DNA from: Hydrogenophaga sp.
Lineage (GTDB): Bacteria; Pseudomonadota; Gammaproteobacteria; Burkholderiales; Burkholderiaceae_C
Direction of reading: 5' to 3'
DNA: 64,000 nucleotides
Assembly: GCF_018780385.1 (NCBI RefSeq)
Contig: NZ_JADMJO010000018.1
Span: 1 to 64,000, forward strand
The first letter of the stretch is position 1, and each line of letters opens with the position of its first letter. Positions 1 to 13,848 of the stretch are shown in pieces. Both the position numbers and the translations under genes were made by a program. The notes beneath the pieces are model-generated. The model searched no databases. It had not been told where the DNA came from and saw only the letters and a list, made by a program, of their open reading frames with translations.

Positions 1-51
1 CAGCTCAGCCCATCGCTTGGCCTTTGCGTCAATCTGAATAAATCAGGTCCG

Positions 52-94
52 ACTCGTTCATTGAAACCCAGGGTGTTGCACTTCAGATTTGAAT
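52..94. repeat. Left IS terminal repeat, inverted copy of 62637-62679
   Basis: Reading the minus strand from 94 down to 52 gives a 43-base stretch that matches 62637-62679 at 37 of 43 positions, starting with ATTCAAATCTGAAGT in both. The right copy lies just beyond the 3' end of an IS3-family transposase remnant, so this is most likely the terminus of a related IS whose body extends leftwards out of the window through positions 1-51. Bases 95 onward do not match, which places the IS edge at about 94/95, only 23 bases from the stop codon of the outer-membrane channel gene. Confidence 0.7.
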
Positions 95-117
95 AAGCCC
101 CGTTTTTTACGGCTTTT

Positions 118-1491
118 TCAGAACCTGTATGAATAGGCCAGACCGATGCTGTCTTGGGCATGCTCTGCCCTTATCGGCGCGGATGTATTGGGCAAACTGG
201 CGTTAGTCATCTTCTTCTTGAAGGAATGGGTCCAGGCAAAATCCAGCTTGCTTGCCGGCGAGAACTGATAAGAAAACCCCGCCGAGCCGAACGTCGTCGT
301 AATGCCAGGCATGACCGCCAGCATGGTCTCGGAACGCAGCGCCTGGGTCGTGAAACGGGCGCCACCTCGCAGCGTCCACTTGCCGGTTTGGTAAGCGGCT
401 CCGAGCGACAGGGCAGTCTGATCCTTGAAATTTAACGGCAACAATATGTCGATATTGGCGCCGCTATCCGCCACAAACCCGACATTGATGTTCTTCATGG
501 CGTCCTTCCAGAAGATCCGGGAGACGTCGGCAGCAATCATCCATTTCTCATTCAACCGGTGGCTTATGCCAAGATTCAATTGCGCCGGCGTTTGAAAGTC
601 ACGCACGCTGATCATGCCTTTGAGCGGAACCTGTCCGGCCACGGCGTCGATCGCAGTCAGGGTGGCATCACCTTTCATGTCACCTATGCGGCTCTTCATG
701 GAATACGCAGCACCCAGAACCGTCTCTTTGGAGGCCTTGTAGGTCAGCCCCAAGCGCCCGCCAATACCCCAAGCATCAGCACCACTTGCCACGGGCTGGT
801 TCTTGGTAAAGCTTAAATGCGCACCGCGCAAGTCAGGCAAGCCCCCGAGCACGGGCACAAGGCTACCGCTCGCGCGGCCCGATCCGATCAGCGAACCAAC
901 CTGATCCGCGCCAAGCAGCATCTCGAGGTTCATGGCCTGCCACATCACATCGAGACTTGCACCCACGGTCAGCTTGTCATTGACTTCGTAGCTCGCCGCA
1001 AAGGGAATGTTCAAGGTCAGCAGGCGACTCGAGTTCTCGAGCCCGGTAGCCAGGCCACCGGTGGCGCGGGAAAGAAAACTGCTGTTTCCATATTCTGTTC
1101 CAACCCCACCTTGCGGAAAGAGACCGACGCCAAGCGCCAAGGAGCCGCTGCGATGGGTATATGCCAATTGGGGGGCGGCATAGGGGCCGCGGTTGTTGGA
1201 GTGAGTCTTGGAGCGGGCAACCTCCCCTGTCTCTGGGTTCCTGATTAAAAGGTCAGCAAAAATGATATCCATGCCGAGATGGAACTCCGACCCTTGGGGC
1301 ATCAGCGACAGTGTCGCCGGATTGGTCATCATGCCGGCAGCACCCACGTCGAACGCGGTGGCAGCACCGCCCATCGCCGCCGACACCGGGCCATGCCCAA
1401 CGAACCGAAAAACGTCGCTGACCGCCAGTGCCGACTGAGATGTGATTGCCAATACACCCACAGTGATCGGGCCAATAAATCCATGTTTCAT
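118..1491 (-). CDS. FadL/TodX-family outer-membrane hydrophobic-compound channel
   Basis: This 457-residue protein belongs to the OmpP1/FadL/TodX family, beta-barrel channels that let hydrophobic compounds such as alkylbenzenes or fatty acids cross the outer membrane. A signal peptide covers about residues 1-23 (hydrophobic core, SALA cleavage region). Next come the glycine-rich N-terminal hatch region (MGGAATAF) and many alternating amphipathic strands, and the last residue is the phenylalanine typical of outer-membrane barrels. An AAGGAGAC-type ribosome site precedes the ATG. It follows bphD on the same strand after 91 bases and is probably co-transcribed or has its own weak promoter. Its position suggests uptake of the aromatic substrate of the bph pathway. 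Family assignment is firm; the substrate is inferred from the neighbourhood. Confidence 0.9.
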   Translation of the reverse strand: MKHGFIGPITVGVLAITSQSALAVSDVFRFVGHGPVSAAMGGAATAFDVGAAGMMTNPATLSLMPQGSEFHLGMDIIFADLLIRNPETGEVARSKTHSNNRGPYAAPQLAYTHRSGSLALGVGLFPQGGVGTEYGNSSFLSRATGGLATGLENSSRLLTLNIPFAASYEVNDKLTVGASLDVMWQAMNLEMLLGADQVGSLIGSGRASGSLVPVLGGLPDLRGAHLSFTKNQPVASGADAWGIGGRLGLTYKASKETVLGAAYSMKSRIGDMKGDATLTAIDAVAGQVPLKGMISVRDFQTPAQLNLGISHRLNEKWMIAADVSRIFWKDAMKNINVGFVADSGANIDILLPLNFKDQTALSLGAAYQTGKWTLRGGARFTTQALRSETMLAVMPGITTTFGSAGFSYQFSPASKLDFAWTHSFKKKMTNASLPNTSAPIRAEHAQDSIGLAYSYRF

Positions 1492-1582
1492 TTTGTCTCC
1501 TTAAAAATAATTAACTCTTTAACGAACAAGCATCTCTATTGGCCCGCCCATGGCCATCCATAGAACGGGCAAGGCTTGCACC

Positions 1583-2446
<864 letters not shown>

Positions 2447-2513
2447 TTATCCTTTAAGTGAATGGAGTGAAAACCAGTCAGGTGGCGCGCTTCATGCCGC
2501 GCCGGGTTTGAAT

Positions 2514-3554
2514 TCATGCGACGGTCAAGGTCAGCCCACGTTCACGCGCCATGGTCATGGCGGTGTCTTCGATCATGTCTTCCTGCCCGCCGACCATGCC
2601 GCGCCGTCCCAGTTCGACCAGGATGTCGCGCGCCGGCACGCCGTACTTCGCACTGGCGCGTTTGGCAAACAGCAGGAAGCTCGAATAGACCCCGGCATAG
2701 CCCAGCGTGAGCGAGTCGCGGTCGATGCGGATGATGTGGTCCATGATCGGCACCACCAGGTCTTCGGCCACGTCCTGTATCTTGAACACATCGACCCCGG
2801 TCTCGATCCCCATGCGCGCGCACACGGCGATGAACACCTCCATCGGTGTGTTGCCGGCACCGGCGCCCAGGCCAGCGGCGGCGGCATCGATGCGGGTGGC
2901 TCCGGCTTCAATCGCGGCGATCGAGTTGGCAACGCCCATGGCCAGGTTATGGTGGCCGTGAAAGCCCAGTTCGGTCTCGGGCTTGAGCGCGGCGCGCACG
3001 GCACTCAGGCGCGCTTTCACGTCGTCGGGCAGCATGTAGCCGGCCGAGTCGGTGACGTAGATGCAGTTGGCGCCGTAGCCTTGCATCAAGAGTGCCTGGC
3101 TGACCAGTTTTTCCGGGCTGGCCATGTGCGCCATCATCAAGAAGCCCACGGTGTCCAGACCCAGCTTGCGCGATTGGGTGATGTGCTGCTCCGACACGTC
3201 GGCTTCGGTGCAGTGGGTGGCGACGCGGATGGTGGCCACGCCCAGGTCTTTGGCCATCAGGAGGTGCTCGACGGTGCCGATGCCGGGGATCAGCAGTGCG
3301 CTGACCTTGGCCTGCTTCATCAGCGGAATCACGGCGCCCAGGTATTCCTCGTCGCTGTGCGCCGGAAAGCCGTAGTTGACGGAGCTGCCGCCCAGGCCGT
3401 CGCCGTGGGTGACTTCGATCAGCGGCACGCCGGCGGCGTCCAGGCCGCAGGCAATGCTCTTCATTTGCTCCAGCGTCATCAGGTGGCGCTTGGGGTGCAT
3501 GCCGTCACGCAGCGTCATGTCGTGAACGCTGACTTTTTTGCCTTGTAGCTTCAT
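2514..3554 (-). CDS. bphI: 4-hydroxy-2-oxovalerate aldolase
   Basis: BphI cleaves 4-hydroxy-2-oxopentanoate to pyruvate and acetaldehyde in a DRE-TIM-type barrel with a divalent metal. I start the 346-residue protein at [10 protein letters not shown] because this gives the family N-terminus; an open frame continues 24 codons upstream but runs into the end of bphJ. Catalytic residues Arg16, Asp17 and His20 are in [11 protein letters not shown], and the metal-binding HGHHN motif is present near residue 200. The gene follows bphJ by 19 bases. In this family the aldolase and the acylating aldehyde dehydrogenase form a channeling complex, which matches the adjacency here. Confidence 0.96.
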   Translation of the reverse strand: MKLQGKKVSVHDMTLRDGMHPKRHLMTLEQMKSIACGLDAAGVPLIEVTHGDGLGGSSVNYGFPAHSDEEYLGAVIPLMKQAKVSALLIPGIGTVEHLLMAKDLGVATIRVATHCTEADVSEQHITQSRKLGLDTVGFLMMAHMASPEKLVSQALLMQGYGANCIYVTDSAGYMLPDDVKARLSAVRAALKPETELGFHGHHNLAMGVANSIAAIEAGATRIDAAAAGLGAGAGNTPMEVFIAVCARMGIETGVDVFKIQDVAEDLVVPIMDHIIRIDRDSLTLGYAGVYSSFLLFAKRASAKYGVPARDILVELGRRGMVGGQEDMIEDTAMTMARERGLTLTVA

Positions 3555-3573
3555 GGTGGTTCTCTTGAGTGGT

Positions 3574-4488
3574 TCAGGCGTGGACGGGCTTGAGCGTGAG
3601 CCGACCGGCGATGATTTCTTCGGCAAACATCTCGGCGGTGCGGGCCGCAGCGGCGGTCATGATGTCGAGGTTGCCGGCGTACTTGGGCAGGTAGTCGCCC
3701 AGGCCTTCGACTTCGAGGTAGACCGAGACGCGCTTGCCGTCGAACACCGGGCCGTTGACCAGCTTGTAGCCGGGCACGTACTTCTGCACCTCTTTGATCA
3801 TGGCGTGGATGGACTCGGTGATCTTTGGCTGGTCGGGTTCGCTCTCCAGCAGGCAGTGCACGGTGTCGCGCATGATCAGCGGCGGCTCGGCCGGGTTGAG
3901 GATGATGATGGCCTTGCCCTTTTTGGCGCCACCCACCTTTTCCACAGCGCCGGCGGTGGTGCGGGTAAATTCGTCGATGTTCTTGCGGGTGCCCGGGCCG
4001 GCGGACTTGCTCGACACCGTGGCCACAATTTCGCCGTAGGCCACCGGCTGCACGCGGCTGACGGCCGCGACCATGGGGATGGTGGCCTGGCCGCCGCAGG
4101 TGACCATGTTGACGTTCATCTCGCCTTTGCCGACATGTTCCTTGAGGTTGACCGGCGGCACGCAGAACGGGCCGATTGCCGCGGGCGTGAGGTCGATCAT
4201 GAGGGCACCTTCGGCGTTGACCTTGCGCGAGTTCTCGGCGTGCACGTAGGCGCTGGTGGCGTCGAAGACGATCTGCACGACGTCGGCCTGCATGTGGGGA
4301 ATCAGACCGTCAACACCGTCAGCGGTGGTCTTGATGCCCATCTCGCGGGCGCGCTTCAAGCCGTCGGATTCCGGGTCGATGCCGACCATCCAGACCGGCT
4401 CCAATACCGCGCTGCGCTGCAGCTTGGCCAGCAGATCGGTGCCGATGTTGCCGGGGCCGATCAGGGCGCATTTGATTTTTTTTGTCAT
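3574..4488 (-). CDS. bphJ: Acetaldehyde dehydrogenase (acylating)
   Basis: BphJ oxidises acetaldehyde to acetyl-CoA with NAD+ and CoA and is the partner of the BphI aldolase. The 304-residue protein starts with a Rossmann motif ([12 protein letters not shown], residues 8-19). The catalytic Cys131 is in [10 protein letters not shown], exactly where the family has it. Length and gene order agree with LB400/KF707. It lies 19 bases upstream of bphI and 20 bases downstream of bphH, so it is translated from the same polycistronic message. Nothing in the sequence suggests damage. Confidence 0.96.
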   Translation of the reverse strand: MTKKIKCALIGPGNIGTDLLAKLQRSAVLEPVWMVGIDPESDGLKRAREMGIKTTADGVDGLIPHMQADVVQIVFDATSAYVHAENSRKVNAEGALMIDLTPAAIGPFCVPPVNLKEHVGKGEMNVNMVTCGGQATIPMVAAVSRVQPVAYGEIVATVSSKSAGPGTRKNIDEFTRTTAGAVEKVGGAKKGKAIIILNPAEPPLIMRDTVHCLLESEPDQPKITESIHAMIKEVQKYVPGYKLVNGPVFDGKRVSVYLEVEGLGDYLPKYAGNLDIMTAAAARTAEMFAEEIIAGRLTLKPVHA

Positions 4489-4508
4489 GTGCTGAATGTC
4501 CGGAAAAG

Positions 4509-5291
4509 TCAGTGAAAACGCACCGAGCAGTCGCCGATGCCGCCGATGCTGATGCGGAAGTGGTCGCCGGCCTGGGCCGGGAACATGGCGGCCAGCGCGC
4601 CGGAGAGAATCACCTCGCCGGCCTTCAGACCGATGCCCAGGCGGCCCAGGGTGTTGGCCAGCCAGGCCACGGCATTGACCGGCGAACCCAGCGCGGCGGC
4701 GCCGGCGCCGGTGGCAATGATCTCGCCGTTTTTCTCCAGCACCATGCCGCAGGTCTTCAGATCGATCTTGCGCGGGTCGACGGCGGTGCTGCCGAGCACG
4801 AACATGCCGCAGGAGGCGTTGTCGGCCACGGTGTCCTGGATCTTGATTTTCCAGTCGCGGATGCGCGAGTCAACGATCTCGAAGCAGGGCATGACAAAGT
4901 CGGTGGCAGCCAGCACGTCGGCGTTGGTGACGCCGGGGCCCATGAGGTCCTTTTTCAGGACAAAGGCGATTTCCCCTTCGGCCTTGGGTTGGATCAGGGA
5001 GGACATGGCGATGCTGCCGCCGTCGCTGACGATCATGCCGTCCAGCATGTAGCCGAAGTCGGGCTGGTAGACGCCCAGCATGTTCATTACGGCCGCGCTG
5101 GTGACGCCGATTTTCTTGCCGACAACGCGCTCGCCGGCCTGCAGGCGGCGCGAGATCATGCGCTGCTGGATGTGGTAGGCGTGCTCGATGGTGATGTCGG
5201 GATGGCGGCTGGTCAGCGGCTCGACCACGGTGCGCGCGCACAGGGCGCTGTAGAGCTCGTCGCCCAGGGTTTCGATCAGTTCAGGGGTCAT
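4509..5291 (-). CDS. bphH: 2-hydroxypenta-2,4-dienoate hydratase
   Basis: This 260-residue enzyme hydrates 2-hydroxypenta-2,4-dienoate to 4-hydroxy-2-oxopentanoate, the first step of the lower meta pathway. It belongs to the fumarylacetoacetate hydrolase/2-oxopent-4-enoate hydratase fold, with metal-binding and substrate motifs such as [12 protein letters not shown] and [13 protein letters not shown] visible in the middle of the protein. The start is the ATG at 5291. It sits between bphK and bphJ, which is where the LB400 cluster has bphH (also called bphX1). Confidence 0.95.
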   Translation of the reverse strand: MTPELIETLGDELYSALCARTVVEPLTSRHPDITIEHAYHIQQRMISRRLQAGERVVGKKIGVTSAAVMNMLGVYQPDFGYMLDGMIVSDGGSIAMSSLIQPKAEGEIAFVLKKDLMGPGVTNADVLAATDFVMPCFEIVDSRIRDWKIKIQDTVADNASCGMFVLGSTAVDPRKIDLKTCGMVLEKNGEIIATGAGAAALGSPVNAVAWLANTLGRLGIGLKAGEVILSGALAAMFPAQAGDHFRISIGGIGDCSVRFH

Positions 5292-5378
5292 GTCGGTTCG
5301 GATTTTCCAGAAATAGTTGGCGCATGTTTTGGGCGGCAGTGCGCCGAGCGGGCCGCTTCAGCGGCCTTGGGAGCCTGT

Positions 5379-5990
5379 TCAGCCCTTGATCAAGCCTTCG
5401 GCTCGCAGTGCTGCCTGCACCGTTTCGCGGCCTCCGACTCGGCCCATGAAGGCCTGCAGCGCGGGCCAGGGCGAAAGATCAAGGTTGACATAGGCGCCCC
5501 AACCGAGCACGACCAACAGATAGATGTCAGCCACGCTCAATTGATCGCCCAGCAGATAAGGCGCACGCTCGAGTTGCCGCGCCACTTGCCCCAGCCGGGC
5601 GTTCAGGGTCTGCCGCACCGCGTTTTTCCAGTCCTCGCTGGCGGCAGGGTTGAACAGCGGGCTGAAGCTCTTGTGCAGTTCGGTCGAGATGAAGTTCAAC
5701 CATTGCTGCAAGTGGTAGCGCTCAAAGCTGCCGTTGGCCGGCGCCAGTAGCTTGCCGGGCACCTGATCGGCCACGTATTGCAGGATGGCGGGGCCTTCGG
5801 CCAGCATGCGGCCGTCGTCAAGCTGCAGACAAGGCACGTAGCCGAACGGGTTGATTTCAAGGTAGTCCTGCCCGGAGGCAGTCTTCTTGCTCGCCAGATC
5901 GACCTGTACCAACTCGAAGTTCAGGCCCGCCTCGCGCAACGCAATGTGCGGTGACAGGGAGCAGGCGCCAGGACTGTAGTAAAGCTTCAT
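5379..5990 (-). CDS. bphK: Glutathione S-transferase BphK
   Basis: BphK is the glutathione S-transferase of LB400-type biphenyl clusters. It is not needed for growth on biphenyl and is known in that family to dehalogenate chlorinated ring-fission products. I place the start at MKLYYSPGAC, giving 203 residues, the family length; the open frame upstream overlaps bphC and has no GST similarity. The catalytic cysteine is Cys10, and the thioredoxin-like N-domain (PFGYVPCLQLDD) is followed by an all-helical C-domain. It lies between bphC and bphH. The reading frame is intact, suggesting that chlorobiphenyls or other reactive metabolites may be relevant to this host. Confidence 0.95.
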   Translation of the reverse strand: MKLYYSPGACSLSPHIALREAGLNFELVQVDLASKKTASGQDYLEINPFGYVPCLQLDDGRMLAEGPAILQYVADQVPGKLLAPANGSFERYHLQQWLNFISTELHKSFSPLFNPAASEDWKNAVRQTLNARLGQVARQLERAPYLLGDQLSVADIYLLVVLGWGAYVNLDLSPWPALQAFMGRVGGRETVQAALRAEGLIKG

Positions 5991-6021
5991 GCAGGGACTC
6001 CCATGATGTTCAGGTTGCTGT

Positions 6022-6900
6022 TCATGTTTTGTTGCGCACCGACTTGTGGCCCCACATGCTCGGACTGTCGTGCCGTGCCACCACCCAGGAGCGGTCCACG
6101 GTGCGGGCGCCCCAGCCGTACTCGACCTCGACTCCGGACGGGGTCGCTGCATAGAACGACACCATATGGTCGTTGGTGTGGCACCCCAGCGTGGAGGTGA
6201 TCAAGCCGTCAGCGTCAACCCGGTCAAACGCAAAACCGACGTCATTGAGCGACGAGACTTCGAGCATGAAGTGGTGAATGCGCTTGGGCAGCGGAAAAGC
6301 TGCGATCGCGAGAGTGTGGTGGCGTTCGTTACAGTGCAGAAAATACGCCGGAACCGTCACGTCCGGTCCCATTTTCATGTCGATGACGTCCGACAACTGG
6401 AAGCCGAGCACCTGCGTATAAAACGCCAGCGCCTTGTCCGAATCCGGAACGCAGCGCACGAAATGACCCAGCCCTTGCTCCCCGGTCAAGAAACCCGACA
6501 CCGCTGCAGCGGGCATGAACGGCTTTTCGAACACCTCGCTGGCGCCGTAATAAATCTCCAAGGGCAGGCCAAAAGGATCGGCAAACGAGATCAATCCCAT
6601 GACACCGCGGCGCTTGGCCATCGAGGCATCTCCCGAGGTGACTGCGATACCGGCCTGTTTGAGTTTTTCGGTCATCTGGGCCAGCCCAGCCGCATCGGCC
6701 ACCTCGTAGCCCGCGTAGGCCAAATCGTCAACTTCGCCCGGCTGAACGGCAATCCGCCAGGCTCTCGAATCGATGCGGAACAGGCTGCCGTCATCGGTGG
6801 CACCCGCTTCCATCAGGCCCAGTTTTTGCGTTAGAAACGAACGCCAAGCGGACACATCCTTGACAGCAAATCCCATGTACCCCAAGCTTTTGATACTCAT
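6022..6900 (-). CDS. bphC: 2,3-dihydroxybiphenyl 1,2-dioxygenase (extradiol)
   Basis: BphC opens the catechol ring next to the hydroxyls (meta cleavage) using Fe(II). The 292-residue protein has two vicinal-oxygen-chelate repeats. Iron ligands His146, His210 and Glu260 are all present, together with second-shell His195, His241 and Tyr250. It is six residues shorter than the 298-residue LB400 enzyme at the C-terminus (ends SVRNKT), and Cys240 replaces the Arg I recall in LB400, next to active-site His241. A GGAGAC ribosome site precedes the ATG, 21 bases after bphB. Activity is expected to be intact. Confidence 0.96.
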   Translation of the reverse strand: MSIKSLGYMGFAVKDVSAWRSFLTQKLGLMEAGATDDGSLFRIDSRAWRIAVQPGEVDDLAYAGYEVADAAGLAQMTEKLKQAGIAVTSGDASMAKRRGVMGLISFADPFGLPLEIYYGASEVFEKPFMPAAAVSGFLTGEQGLGHFVRCVPDSDKALAFYTQVLGFQLSDVIDMKMGPDVTVPAYFLHCNERHHTLAIAAFPLPKRIHHFMLEVSSLNDVGFAFDRVDADGLITSTLGCHTNDHMVSFYAATPSGVEVEYGWGARTVDRSWVVARHDSPSMWGHKSVRNKT

Positions 6901-6921
6901 CTCTGTCTCCTTCGTCGAAGT

Positions 6922-7800
<879 letters not shown>

Positions 7801-7803
7801 TCA

Positions 7804-9467
<1,664 letters not shown>

Positions 9468-9476
9468 TCAATCTCC

Positions 9477-9884
9477 TCAGCGATTCGACGCCACGGCACT
9501 CCAGGCAAGTAGGCCCCAGCCAATCCACATCACATGGATCGCCAACGTGACAAGCCCGAACCACAAGGCCTCGTGACTCCACACGATGCTGTAAAAATCC
9601 CACAGGCTATCGACGACTTCAGTTGCAATGACCACGGGAATGACGGCCTCATAGCGAACCGGATCGAGTGCGCCCCACAAGGCGACCACCCCGATGGCGC
9701 CCAACTGAAGACCGACAACCGCCCAGGCGTCCTGCAGCACGGTGAAGATAGGCTCACCGACGCGCAGTTCGACGCCTGGGTACATCGTGCCGAACAAACC
9801 CAAGGTGCTAAAAGGAAGCGTCCCAATGAGGTTGATGATGTAAAAAAGGCCGATGCCGATTAAAAACGGACGCACTTTCGTCAT
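9477..9884 (-). CDS. Small membrane protein of the bph cluster (orf3)
   Basis: This 135-residue protein has about four hydrophobic segments (roughly residues 7-25, 50-70, 80-92 and 108-128) and so is probably an inner-membrane protein. A gene of unknown function, orf3, lies between bphA2 and bphA3 in the LB400 and KF707 clusters, and this is its positional and apparent sequence equivalent. I see no catalytic motif or metal-binding cysteines. It may stabilise the oxygenase, take part in electron transfer, or be dispensable. Confidence 0.8.
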   Translation of the reverse strand: MTKVRPFLIGIGLFYIINLIGTLPFSTLGLFGTMYPGVELRVGEPIFTVLQDAWAVVGLQLGAIGVVALWGALDPVRYEAVIPVVIATEVVDSLWDFYSIVWSHEALWFGLVTLAIHVMWIGWGLLAWSAVASNR

Positions 9885-9922
9885 GGCAGCTTCCTCGGTT
9901 CAGGCGGGTGCAGGTTGCTTGC

Positions 9923-10489
9923 TTAGAAGAAGATGCTCAGGTTGTTCGACAACAACGTACTCTGGTCCAGCAGGATGGTGCGCTTGGCGATCTTGAAGCC
10001 AAGACCGTTGTCGGCGCGGCGCAGCACATCCCGCCGCTCGCCCGCGAAGATGTCGACCTGGCGCTCCAAGCGATTGCGGTAGAGAATGAAGGCGGAACTC
10101 ACTTCAAAGCTGTTGGGCTCAGCCGCCTCATTGATGAGGACATTGGAGACCAAGTGGCGCGTTCGGGACGGCGGGTTTTCCGCCCAGCCCAGTTCCGAGG
10201 TTACCTTGCGGATGCGACCGTACATGGTTTCATAGGTTTCGTCGAAATGAGCAAAATCTTGGTCGCCGGAATACTCAAGTTTGCTCTCCCGGAGCGTGCG
10301 GTTGGTGCGCAGCGGCATGAAGTAGCGGATGTCCTTTTCAAGCAGGGCAAACCATGCCTCGTAAGCCCGGTGGTCGAGCAACTGCGCTTCGCGGTAGTAA
10401 AACTGCTCAATCTCGTTCTGCAACTCGAGGCCAACGGCCTTGCTTTGCCATTCAAATGTTTTGAAAGAATGGGGGGATGGGTTTGTCAT
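9923..10489 (-). CDS. bphA2: Biphenyl dioxygenase small (beta) subunit
   Basis: This 188-residue protein is the beta subunit of the alpha3beta3 terminal oxygenase. It has the NTF2-like cone fold of ring-hydroxylating dioxygenase small subunits, with typical stretches such as [14 protein letters not shown] and [11 protein letters not shown]. Its length equals that of LB400 BphE. It carries no metal; it supports assembly and can influence specificity. It follows bphA1 by 117 bases. Confidence 0.96.
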   Translation of the reverse strand: MTNPSPHSFKTFEWQSKAVGLELQNEIEQFYYREAQLLDHRAYEAWFALLEKDIRYFMPLRTNRTLRESKLEYSGDQDFAHFDETYETMYGRIRKVTSELGWAENPPSRTRHLVSNVLINEAAEPNSFEVSSAFILYRNRLERQVDIFAGERRDVLRRADNGLGFKIAKRTILLDQSTLLSNNLSIFF

Positions 10490-10606
10490 GACTGCTTATC
10501 TCCAAGTGAGTATCAGGGAGCGAAACCTCGTCGCGCTGTTGGCACAAGCACGTCCGCCCCATGATGAATTTTCATCCGATTGAACGACTTAACGATTGCG
10601 CCCTGA

Positions 10607-12073
<1,467 letters not shown>

Positions 12074-12811
12074 TCACCGCAACAAACCGAATTGCCGAAC
12101 CACCAAAATCGATGACTCAATATGGGCCCGCAACAACTGAGTACAGCGCTCGACATCACGCGCGAGTACGCTGTCACGAAGTGCCAAGTGCTCCTCATGC
12201 ACGTTTCTGGCAGGCTGGTTGTGCATTGCCGTCAATCGGCGGTAGCGCTCCATTTGCAAATACAGGATGGACAGGAACCGCTGGGTCCAGGCGGATGAAC
12301 ACGCTGAGATCAGGGCTTCGTGAAAGTCGCGGTTAGCTTGCTCCCACTGATTGAACAAGTGAACTGGATCGCGCATGGTGCGCTCGTCGAGGAGCGAGAG
12401 CCGGTGATACGAACTGACGACCCGCGCCTCCCATTCGGCGTCGCCATTCAGCACACTTTGGCGCAGCGCTTCGCACTCAAGCGCGATCCGCGTGGTTGCC
12501 AGATCACGCATGTCATCCAGAGACATGGGGGTCACATGAAATCCACGCTGGGCCTGCGTCTGCACCAGGTTATTGGCCACCAGCAGGGAAAGCGCCTCCC
12601 GCACGGTCCCGCCGCTCACCTCATAGCGCGACTTGAGATCTTCAATGGCGAGTCTGGAGCCAGCAGCGAGTCGCCCCTCCACGATGTCCGCCCGCAACCG
12701 CTGAAACGTCGCCTCAATCAGGCTTCGCACGCTTGCGCCAGGCGCTGGCGACGCATCCCCAAATGACTTGTCGCCCCCCATGGTCTGGCTGTTTGGAGTT
12801 CTCGCATTCAT
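12074..12811 (-). CDS. bphR1: GntR-family (FCD) transcriptional regulator, orf0/BphR1-like
   Basis: The protein has an N-terminal winged-helix domain (LAIEDLKSRYEVSGGTVREA) and a C-terminal all-alpha FCD-type ligand domain. It corresponds to orf0/bphR1 (KF707, LB400) and BphS-type regulators found directly upstream of bphA1. I choose the ATG at 12811 (245 residues, MNARTPNS). The frame is open back to an ATG at 12925 (283 residues), but that start would place a perfect operator-like palindrome (12896-12919) inside the coding region, and neither start has a strong ribosome site. It is transcribed in the same direction as the catabolic genes and likely controls both itself and bphA1. Confidence 0.88.
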   Translation of the reverse strand: MNARTPNSQTMGGDKSFGDASPAPGASVRSLIEATFQRLRADIVEGRLAAGSRLAIEDLKSRYEVSGGTVREALSLLVANNLVQTQAQRGFHVTPMSLDDMRDLATTRIALECEALRQSVLNGDAEWEARVVSSYHRLSLLDERTMRDPVHLFNQWEQANRDFHEALISACSSAWTQRFLSILYLQMERYRRLTAMHNQPARNVHEEHLALRDSVLARDVERCTQLLRAHIESSILVVRQFGLLR

Positions 12812-12895
12812 TGCATTTCTCACATGGTCATTACAGAAATTTCCCCACATTCCTGAACCGACTGACTCAGGATTCGGTAGCACGCGGCTCGTCAT

Positions 12896-12919
12896 AATGT
12901 CGATATTATTATCGACATT
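12896..12919. promoter_or_regulatory. Perfect 10-bp inverted repeat, candidate GntR operator
   Basis: The sequence AATGTCGATA-TTAT-TATCGACATT is a perfect inverted repeat with a 4-base spacer. It lies 85 bases upstream of the preferred start codon of the GntR regulator, and a further partial copy of the right arm (TCGACAT) follows at once at 12919-12925. Such AT-centred palindromes are typical binding sites of dimeric regulators. Autoregulation by the adjacent GntR protein is the simplest reading. Confidence 0.6.
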
Positions 12920-13003
12920 CGACATATATGCCCAGTGAAAACCCTAGGTGTCTGCTCGGTCGCAGCGTTTTTTTTGACAGCTACGCGTGAAGGCGGTTGG
13001 TAG

Positions 13004-13789
13004 GTGCGGTTAGCGATCTGGCTGTGTCCGGCGCCAGCGCAGCGTGTGAGGCAGCCGTTGCAGGCGGCCCAGTTGGCCGCGCGCGGCTTCACCAGCCGTG
13101 CCGATGCGATTGAGTGTCCGCAAGGCCTCATCGCCACGCACGGTGGTACCGCGTCGCTGGGAGCTGCGGTGGCCACGCCGAACGGCGGCTGGCATCTGCG
13201 CCACAACCTGTTCAAGTTCCACGCCGCCTGTTATGGCACACATGCCGCCATTGAGGCCGCGAGCCACTTGCGCCTGCAACACGCACTGCGGGTTGATGAC
13301 GTGTGCCGCGTGACGGTGCGTGCCAGTTCCGCCTGCGAGGGTGTATGCAACATCGCGGAGCCGCGCACCGGGCTGGAGGCCAAGTTCAGTCTCCGTCACA
13401 CGGTGGCGATGGCGCTGGCCGGGGTCGACACCGCCGGATTGGACGCGTTCAGTGACGAAGCCGTATACGCGCCCGAGGTGGTGGCGCTGCGTGATCGGGT
13501 GCAGGTTTTGCTCGCACCTCAATGCCCGGACCTCACCCTCAGCGAGGTGGTGATCGAGACTCAGAGCGGCACAGTGCTGCGCCAACGCTACGACAGTGGG
13601 CGCCCAGCCAGCGACCTGCTGGAGCAGCAGCAGCGCCTGGAGGAAAAGTTTCGCCGGCTGGTCAAGTCTGTGCTCATACCTGACGAGTGCGACGAGCTGA
13701 TAGACCTGGTGGCACGGCTCGACGAACTGACCGACCTCTCGCCGCTGGCAGGCATGCTGGCTCGCCAAGCGTGCTCTGATCGACACTAA
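13004..13789 (+). pseudogene. 5'-truncated MmgE/PrpD-family gene
   Basis: The open frame encodes the C-terminal part of an MmgE/PrpD protein (2-methylcitrate dehydratase/cis-aconitate decarboxylase superfamily). Recognisable family text begins around AAQLAARGFTS (codon about 20), followed by HNLFKFHAACYGTHAAIEA and a conserved C-domain. Full members have about 450 residues; here only about 245 remain, so roughly the N-terminal 45 percent is missing. The first codons (GTG at 13004) look like random junction sequence. The break sits right behind the upstream region of the bph regulator, so the bph block probably replaced or displaced the 5' half. A functional short protein is unlikely. Confidence 0.8.
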
Positions 13790-13848
13790 CAGCGTTTATT
13801 GGTGCGGGCAGGCTGGCGGGCAGAAAAAAAAGAGACGTGCAATACCCC

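Noticed and set aside
1492-1582. Possible terminator between bphD and the outer-membrane channel gene
   Set aside because: A GCCCG/CGGGC pairing is visible, but the loop is long and there is no T-run on the correct side, so I did not list it.
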